Both the position numbers and the translations under genes were made by a program. This document shows, in pieces, positions 56,698-64,000 of a stretch of 64,000 nt of DNA. Source of the DNA: Isoetes taiwanensis (lineage: Eukaryota > Streptophyta > Lycopodiopsida > Isoetales > Isoetaceae); contig JAJEKV010000210.1 of assembly GCA_021234155.1 (NCBI GenBank), positions 903,501 through 967,500 on the forward strand, given 5' to 3'. Under the pieces are notes generated by a model. It saw only the letters and a program-made list of their open reading frames with translations, was not told the origin of the DNA and ran no database searches. How positions within the stretch are numbered: the first letter of the stretch is position 1; every line of letters starts with the position of its first letter.

Positions 56698-57738
56698 TTG
56701 GAACTCCAAGAAGAACGGGCAAAAATCAAAATTTCCTTGAGTCTTGCAACTATTCTCAAACTCTGTCCTATTCTCAAAGAACAGTTGCTTCTACCCACCC
56801 TTTTGGTAGGAGCGGTGGCTACTTCAACACCAACGGTGCACGCCACGGTGGGCAACCAACAGATCAATCATGTGCAAATTGATGGAGGTAGTGCTCTCAA
56901 CCTCATCATAGACAAGCTTCGGAAGCAATTAGGCATCAAGCAACTCTATCGTGCCCCATATGACATCAAGTTGGCAAACAACCACATCACGCGCCCTCAA
57001 GGTGTCATCTTTCTTCTCCACATCAGTATCGGAGATCTCCAATTCCCTCTGGAATTTGGTGTTTGGAAAGCTGGTGAAGATCCGGGTGACTATGAAATGC
57101 AAGTGGGACGACCCTTTATCCGTCAGGCTAAGAGCATTCATTATTGGGCAACTAATGAACTGGCCATCACCGATGGCACTTTCAATGCAACTGTCGATCT
57201 GGAAAGGGGCAAGCTCATTTCTGTTGAAGATGCTGAACCCTCCCTTTTCGATAGTGATTCAGAAGAAGCTCAGAATACTTATCATGTTCAGGTTCCTCCT
57301 GCGGGTCTCCCTCTGTCTTTTTACCCTGAATATGCTGATCCTTGGGGTGAGATGACCCTTGATCAGGACCAGGCAGTGGCGGCTCTGCTTGATCCGTACC
57401 TGGCCCCTTGCAATCGCATTCAACGAGTCGATCATTTTTCCAACACGGATGCTTCTTCTGATGTGGTGGATGTTCATGCCGTCATGAAGCAACCCTTACT
57501 TGATGATATTCGGCAGCCTCTTTTCTTTATTACGCGAAATGCTGCACCTCCGGTCCTGCTCCAACCTCCTGCTCATATTGTTAAGGACACGGAAGTTGTC
57601 CCACATATTCAAACTCCAGACGTGGAAGTAGTGGATCTTGGTGAAAATCAACTTGTTCGATTGGCTGCCAATCTCCCGCCCCCTTACGGCTCAGCTTCCA
57701 CTCCTATAATACCTTTCCTAAATAGACGCGCGCCCTAA
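56698..57738 (+). pseudogene. retropepsin-like protease domain of the gag-PR element
   Basis: The frame contains LLVGAVATSTPTVHATVG, then NHVQIDGGSALNLIIDKL (active-site region; the usual D-T/S-G is D-G-G here), hydrophobic FLLHISIGDLQFPLEFGVWK and VGRPFIRQAKS, the pattern of Ty3/gypsy aspartic proteases, which cleave gag. Downstream is an acidic linker (SLFDSDSEEAQNTYHV) and a tail of about 150 residues ending at 57738. There is no reverse transcriptase after it. A stop at 56506 and a frame change separate it from gag. DGG variants occur in plant gypsy proteases, so activity is possible in relatives. Confidence 0.7.
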
Positions 57739-57794
57739 AACTTTTCGCATCTCTTTCGCTCTCCGTCCTCTGCTCTTCTTCCTTGCTCATCGCC

Positions 57795-60700
57795 ATGGCC
57801 GCTTCTCCCAAGTTCCCTACTCTCCAGTTACCACCCCCAGGGATCCCACTCTTTTTGAATCCGTGGTTTTCTCCATTCTTACACTTCGAGATCCCCTGGA
57901 AGGTGCAAGTCGAGAAGTTGCAGAACGAACATGTTTATTCGAGTTATCCCGGCAAGAACTCCCAGCTCCAAATCCTCTTCAACTAAGGTAGTTTGTCACT
58001 CATCTAATCAAGACTAATGCGGGGTATCAGACAGAGGTTGATCAGAATCGTATTCTCCTTACTCTGGGTCTTCTAGCCCAGGTATTTCAATTGCCTACCA
58101 GAACCCCTTCTTTAAATTGGGCTGCTTTACAGGATCAAGATGTCACAAAGTATGGCCAAACTCCCTATGCGGCCACCACTCATAAGCTTACCAATATTGC
58201 CAAACCCCATGCAGGCTTTGTCAAGTTTTTGTGGCGCAAGTTCTATGGATATTCCATCAAGAACACCCACATCAACAAACAGTTCTTCCATGTTGCCGTT
58301 GTTGCCATCCACTCTCAGCATCCTATCGATTGGCCTCAGATTTTGTTCCACGCTTCATGAGGTTGATCGCATCCGTCACTCCCCAGGTTCTGGTTTGGAA
58401 TCTGCCATGGATGCCCATATGCAAGCCATCATCAACCATTGCCTCCCAGCTCCCAATCAAGTTTCTCCGACTCATATGGATACCACCTCTCAAGCATCCA
58501 GTCGTCAGCCGTCCAATACCATTCCTGCTGTCAAAAAGCTTCAAGAAGTAATTTTTTTTTTTTGAAGGTAAGAAGATAAGCTTTATTGATTGGAAAAATT
58601 TTTACAAAGCTTTGTAAGACCCCTATCAGAGGGTATTCAGCAGCCAACATGAGGGCAGTTACATTACAAATGTAGTACTTGGTTGGAACCGATTCAACCT
58701 CTTCCAAAATAGCTAGTACTATGGGGGCCGTAGCCACTACCTCTTCCCAACTAGTAAGTACTATGGAAAAAGGTTCTGCCCTTTCCTGCAAAATGTTTCT
58801 GTAAAAGCTAACATGCCTCTGCCTCCAAAAAAAAGGGCAGCCTCAAGATATTAAGTTTAAAATTGAACTTCAGCGAAATGCTTCAAGAAGAAAATTCCCG
58901 TCACCATCCCCACCAGCCATCATCTTCCCACCCTCAAGTGCCACATCAAGAACCCGTCATCAATGTCCCCTCCTCTCAGTCCACGGAGCTTGCATTCCCA
59001 CTCCCAACAAGTGTCTCAAAGCACCCCATCTCCACGACCATCATTTCAAGTCCAAGTACTGCCTCCTCCTCCGTCCCGACGTGCTCTCTATCAGTATGAG
59101 CAAGTGGTCGCCAAATGTATGCTCAAACTTCAAGAATCTCAAGAGCAGTTTATGAATGGCGTCCAGCATTACATGGATTCCACAGATGCTGTTCACCGGG
59201 ATCTCCAGGCTGCCACCACACAAGTGCAATCTTTAGAAGACAGCCTCCAAAGTAAGCATATTGCTTTGTTACAAACCCGTGAGGCTCTCCAAGCCGAACA
59301 GGAAAAGACCGCCACGCTCGCAGATCAGCAGGCTCAGTTACAAACCACAATTCACGAACTTCTGGCTCAACTCAAAGATAAGGACAAGTTTTTTGCCGAT
59401 CTCCAGACTTTGTATACGGACTTAACTAAAGATTACACTAGTCAGCTCCACCAGGTTGCCCAAAGAGATGATCATATCTCTGTTCTCGAAGATCAAGTAT
59501 CAGCACTTCAGACACATGTCACGCCTTTATACTACTCAGTTTGCAGACGCGCAAAAGCAGAAGCTCATTGATGACACCGAAATTGTCAGTCTTCAGTTGC
59601 AGCTTTCTACACAAGGACCCTCCTCTTCACAGGCGACGCACTCTCACAGGAAAATTCGTGATCAGTCCCGTCTCCTCGCTGAGAAAGATAACAAAATCCG
59701 TGACTTGGAACATCAAGTACATTAGGCTATCCAATCTGCTGAAGAAGCTCAGAGTCAACACGAGACCTACCTTTAGCTTGTTCTCACAATTCCACGAGAT
59801 TTCTCAACTCCCTCCAGTTATTTGGACTATGTAGTCTCACACTGTCATCTCTTCCTTCTTAAATGGTATTCAGCAAACGGCAAGATTCATGAACCCCTCA
59901 GCAGCACTGATCTCCTCAATATTTGGCATGACCTCTCTATTGAAGATAAAGGTCTCTTCTGTGCTCTCTTGGTCTATGGTCTTCTCACCTGTGATGGTCA
60001 AGAATTTTTCATCTTTCGCCTAGTTCAGCCTATGGCCTATGTCATTCATGACTTTTATCTGGCTGATACCCTGAAGTTTGATGATGGGCCAAACCGTACT
60101 TTCAGTGGCAATGAACTTGCTCAATGGCTTCTGTTGCCTGCGAACAAATTTGCAGGATCCGACACACGCTACCACCTTCACGGAGGAATATCTGCCAGAA
60201 CTTGCTCATCACCTCCCCCTCTGGATTGTTGAGACTCTGCAACAAGTGCGCAAGAATTTATCAGAAGATATGGGCATTCAATTTGCCCAGATTTATTTAC
60301 AGTATATTGGTGGATATAACACTCTTCGTGTTTATCTAGACAGTCAGACCTTCCCCACGGAATGGGTCTCTCCTCTGGTGCATACCTTGCTCCCTTGTTC
60401 AGACTGGGAACAATGGTGTCGAAACTTAGATGTTGATCTTGTTCAGGAATTCCATGAGCAGGCTCAGAAACCCACGATGCAGCCTCAACCTGATACACAT
60501 CTGTATGCATCTGGAAGCGCCCCCACGCCGTCGATATCTCACATCTGACTGGCGTCTCCCGTTTTGGACCACGCAAATTGCTGGACTCCTGCTCATATTT
60601 CAACGGACCTCCGGTGGGATCCCCGTTTTGTTCGCCGCTCTGTCTGGCAAGAAGGTGATACGTTGGAGCGAACTCACAATTGGATTTATATCCCTAATGA

Positions 60701-60802
60701 AAGAGGCTGGCAGACGCCTACTCACGCCATCTGGGGTCCCACCCAGTTTTTGGAGTGTGCTGCCACCTCCCTGGATCCTTCAATTCATTGACAAGCAGGT
60801 TT
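57795..60802 (+). pseudogene. unrecognised ORF2 (with coiled coil) in place of RT-integrase
   Basis: A new cistron starts at GCCATGGCC (57795): MAASPKFPTLQLPPPGIPLF. It continues in shifted frames with RILLTLGLLAQVFQLPTRTP, KFLWRKFYGYSIKNTHINKQ, SAMDAHMQAIINHCLPAPN, a Pro/Ser-rich part, a long heptad-like coiled coil (QVQSLEDSLQSKHIALLQTR through LTKDYTSQLHQVAQRDDHIS, about 59100-59500) and a folded-looking C-terminal region (LLKWYSANGKIHEPLSSTDL; LPLWIVETLQQVRKNLSEDM; WIYIPNERGWQTPTHAIWGP). Frame breaks near 57985, 58360, 59510, 59725 and 60170, plus a retroposon at 58549-58879, make it dead. I recognise no RT, RNase H, integrase or known domain, so it seems to be a non-autonomous LTR element with a private gene. 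Confidence 0.6.
58549..58879 (-). mobile_element. antisense poly(A) retroposon in ORF2, 11-bp TSD
   Basis: GCTTCAAGAAG occurs at 58538-58548 and 58880-58890. Between them is a 331-bp insert with a T run at its left (plus-strand) end, i.e. a poly(A) tail on the minus strand. Removing it joins KKLQE to ENSRHHPHQPS in one frame, which confirms the insertion. Sequence next to the poly(A) (TTGAAGGTAAGAAGATAAGC) resembles the 19138 insert and plant L1-type 3' ends. Confidence 0.85.
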
Positions 60803-61160
60803 CTGTGCAGCCTTGAAGTGTTTTCTCTTGTGTTTTCTGGCACGTAAGCGACCTATTTATTATTGCAATCCTAATGCAAGTGCCAGTGCCTTCGGATTTC
60901 AGACATGTCTTCTCATGGAATGCCAATATATACCTGCAGAAGCTCACCATGCCCTTGAGGACATGGTTCAGTCTGGTTTCCTCATTGATGCGACCCCTAC
61001 AATCCGTCTCAATACTCCCGCGGCGATCAAGGAACGACAATAACTCATCACGAAGTATCACTCAGGGTCCCAATCTCATAGCCGTCAAGATGATTTTCAG
61101 GTTCCTAGTTTCCTGCCTCCTGAAACTGTTCCTCCTTATCTCTCCACTGAGTGTCATTTG
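60803..61160 (+). other. 3' internal region of the gag-PR element
   Basis: A short frame (60813-61043, ..ECQYIPAEAHHALEDMVQSG) may be the end of ORF2 or a separate piece; not recognised. It ends in a purine-rich tract GGTGGGGGGGAG (61160-61171), the probable polypurine tract for plus-strand priming. Confidence 0.4.
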
Positions 61161-61171
61161 GTGGGGGGGAG

Positions 61172-61742
61172 TGTTAGTCCTGTACCTCCAGGTACAGGAC
61201 TATTCCTGAAGACCACGGAGCAAGGCAAGAACAAGGGAGCAAGTGAAGCATCGGGTAGTAGACCCACGCCCACGCCGAAGACCACGCCAGGGTCCAAGAA
61301 GAGACAGAAAATAGATAAATGACGGCCCCGCAGAAGTACAGTCCAGAGTCAGCGTGATTCCAGGCACATAAAGAAGGCACTGCCAGATTCCCAAAAAATC
61401 AGGCTCTGATCCAGGAATTGGTAGTGAGATCTGTCAAACACCTATTTTGGGCCCAAGGCCGTTGTAGTTGTACTATATATATGAGTAGAGGTAGAACTCA
61501 TGTTTTTAGATGAGCTTTAGTCCTTATCTCCGGTTTTTCTTTCGATTTCCAAGAGCTCATGTATACTCAGTGATATCAAGAAAGTCTTATTTCCTCTCAT
61601 TGCTTGGTGTCGGTTCTTTTCTATTTTCTTCTTTCTGTTCTCTTGCAAAATCACGCGTGACACTCAGCCAGGATTCTCCTGTTTGATCCAAGGGTCCTCA
61701 GAGGACTGTCTTGCAGGAGATCCCGAACCCAGACCCTAAACA
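61172..61742 (+). repeat. 3' LTR of the gag-PR element
   Basis: 571 bp from TGTTAGTCCTG to CCCTAAACA, directly after the polypurine tract. It contains a TATA box (CTATATATATGAG, about 61475) and a perfect hairpin CCTGTACCTCCAGGTACAGG at 61179-61198. The 5' partner is not in the window, as the element is truncated at 54838. Confidence 0.8.
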
Positions 61743-62983
61743 ATCCAATTTGCCCATCTTTTGCCTCTCCCAGATCGATTCTTATGGAGTGGAAACTGGT
61801 TTGAGAAGCAGTTTTGAGAAGCTTTGTTTTGGTGCTCTTCCATAGCAGGCTGCTGCAAGAGGCTCCAGCCGCTCAGAGAGTGAGGCGGATTTTTTTTTTG
61901 AACGCAGGTTAGTGCGAAGTTAGAGCAGAGTGCACTGCTGGAACTTGGTCGTTGCCACTTGTACAGTGGCAAGATCCCTATATATTGAACCATTCAGATC
62001 TTGTTTTTATATCGGACGGTTCAGAATTTTTAAATTTTTTAAAAGAACCCATTAGAGTTATTAGACCCATTAGAGATCAGGACCAATAAAGCATGACATT
62101 CTGCTGGTTTAAGCAAAATATAAATTTGAGGCATGACTTGCTCTCGTCTTATGCACGAAACCAGCACCATCTTTTTTTTAATAAGAAGATTGGCTCGCCT
62201 ATTATTATCAACAACGGACAAGCAAAACGATGCAGTTTTCCTACCATGCTAGGGAACAAAATGGAAGTTGGGTCTTTATTTTTGTTTGAAGTTTAATTTG
62301 GTGATGCGATGTGGCAATCTTTCTAATCCGGAATGGAAGTTGGGGTTCAAAAATGACCTGAATCCAAAATGAGTGACCCAACAAAAAACAAAAAGGACAA
62401 AAAGTTGGACGACCCAACTTCCATTTTGTTGGGGAATGCCATAGGGACCCCCTTTCCGGTTTGGAAAGGGAGGGGTCCCTTTCCAAACCGGAAAGGGGGT
62501 CCCTATGGCATCCCTTTCCAAACCGGAAAGGGGGTCCCTATGGCATTCCCCAATACATTTTTTAGGTGTAGCACAAGCTTCCAGAAGCAAAAACCAAGAC
62601 TAGTCAATAATGCACTAATTCTTTAAATAGCAAGCAATCAATGCACAGATTCTCAATTCCGGCCATTACGCGTTTACATGAACGACCGAAAAAGACAAAA
62701 GCTTCTGTCTCGGCGACTCTGTTACTACGTAGGCAATAATACAGTTGAAGCAGCGCAGTAGTGGAGCTCACGGTAGCCGATTTTACAGGATTACAGCGGT
62801 CAATATTACTAAATCAGGGTAGGTATAGATAATTTTTCCACCATGTGGCCCTGTTTCTACTCCGGCATTGACTTGGGTTTTATATGTTTGAAGCTGCACG
62901 CTGTCCAGTTCAGTCCATTTAAGTCGTGCCCAATTGTGATTCCGGTACTCAGTTTTAGGCATACATTTTTGTTTATCTAGATC
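61743..62983. repeat. spacer with inverted repeats upstream of ADH copy 3
   Basis: AACAAAATGGAAGTTGGGTC at 62255-62274 is perfectly inverted at 62411-62430. Immediately after, a 40-bp arm (62431-62470, starting GGGGAATGCCATAGGG) is perfectly inverted at 62512-62551, with an extra 33-bp copy of the inverted arm at 62477-62509. This could fold into a long hairpin and may be a fold-back transposon. A T run with GAACGCAGG at 61891-61910 may be another retroposon tail. No gene was recognised; 62600-62983 should hold the promoter of ADH copy 3, but no motif is certain. Confidence 0.75.

Positions 62984-64000
<1,017 letters not shown>

Overview
This is nuclear DNA of a vascular plant. The evidence is an intron-rich alcohol dehydrogenase gene, PPR, LRR and GT47-type fragments, Ty3/gypsy chromovirus, Ty1/copia, CACTA and L1-type elements, long AT-rich spacers and very low gene density. 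The PPR style and the Penelope-like retroelement suggest a large, repeat-rich genome, perhaps a fern, other seed-free plant or gymnosperm. That is inference; nothing here fixes the lineage.

Layout. 0-31 kb is mostly decayed sequence: the last exons of a GT47-like gene (1.6-2.0 kb), an acidic exon candidate (4.6-4.9 kb), an antisense transposon-derived pseudogene (4.9-6.24 kb), a LINE 3' end (9.15-9.7 kb), an antisense gypsy remnant (10-11.5 kb), an LRR fragment (14.8-15.1 kb), a fold-back element (17.2-17.7 kb), a SINE-like and a poly(A) retroposon (18.8-19.55 kb), an antisense PPR relic and a sense PPR gene broken by a small deletion (22.0-24.7 kb), a LINE ORF1 relic (26.2-26.6 kb), a second fold-back element (27.9-28.3 kb) and a 138-bp tandem repeat (29.3-29.75 kb).

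31-42.4 kb and 63-64 kb hold an alcohol dehydrogenase cluster. Copy 1 (31012-32870) can be assembled into ten exons with consistent phases and a 377-residue protein. Copy 2 (38903-41892) is a tandem duplicate that has become a pseudogene, with a CACTA element in exon 7 and a solo LTR in exon 9, both with clean target-site duplications. Copy 3 starts at 62984 and runs off the window. A complete but frame-broken chromovirus (33750-38778, TSD ACTTC) separates copies 1 and 2.

42.65-53.35 kb is the most unusual part: a Penelope-like retroelement. A 5'-truncated copy lies head-to-tail in front of a full unit of about 7.3 kb, giving 3.4-kb direct repeats (pseudo-LTRs). The unit carries an unrecognised 449-residue ORF, a reverse transcriptase with DKA, GIPMG and YIDD motifs interrupted by one in-frame TGA, and a small acidic ORF in the pseudo-LTR that could be spliced to the next unit. 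I see no GIY-YIG endonuclease.

54-61.74 kb holds a truncated copia element with its 3' LTR, followed by a gag-protease LTR element. That element has three zinc knuckles and, where RT and integrase should be, a long unrecognised ORF with a coiled coil. The 62.2-62.6 kb interval has strong inverted repeats.

The apparent functional content is ADH copy 1, probably ADH copy 3, and possibly one or two small unknown exons. The rest is transposon and pseudogene sequence. All similarity statements come from motif recognition by eye; no search was run.
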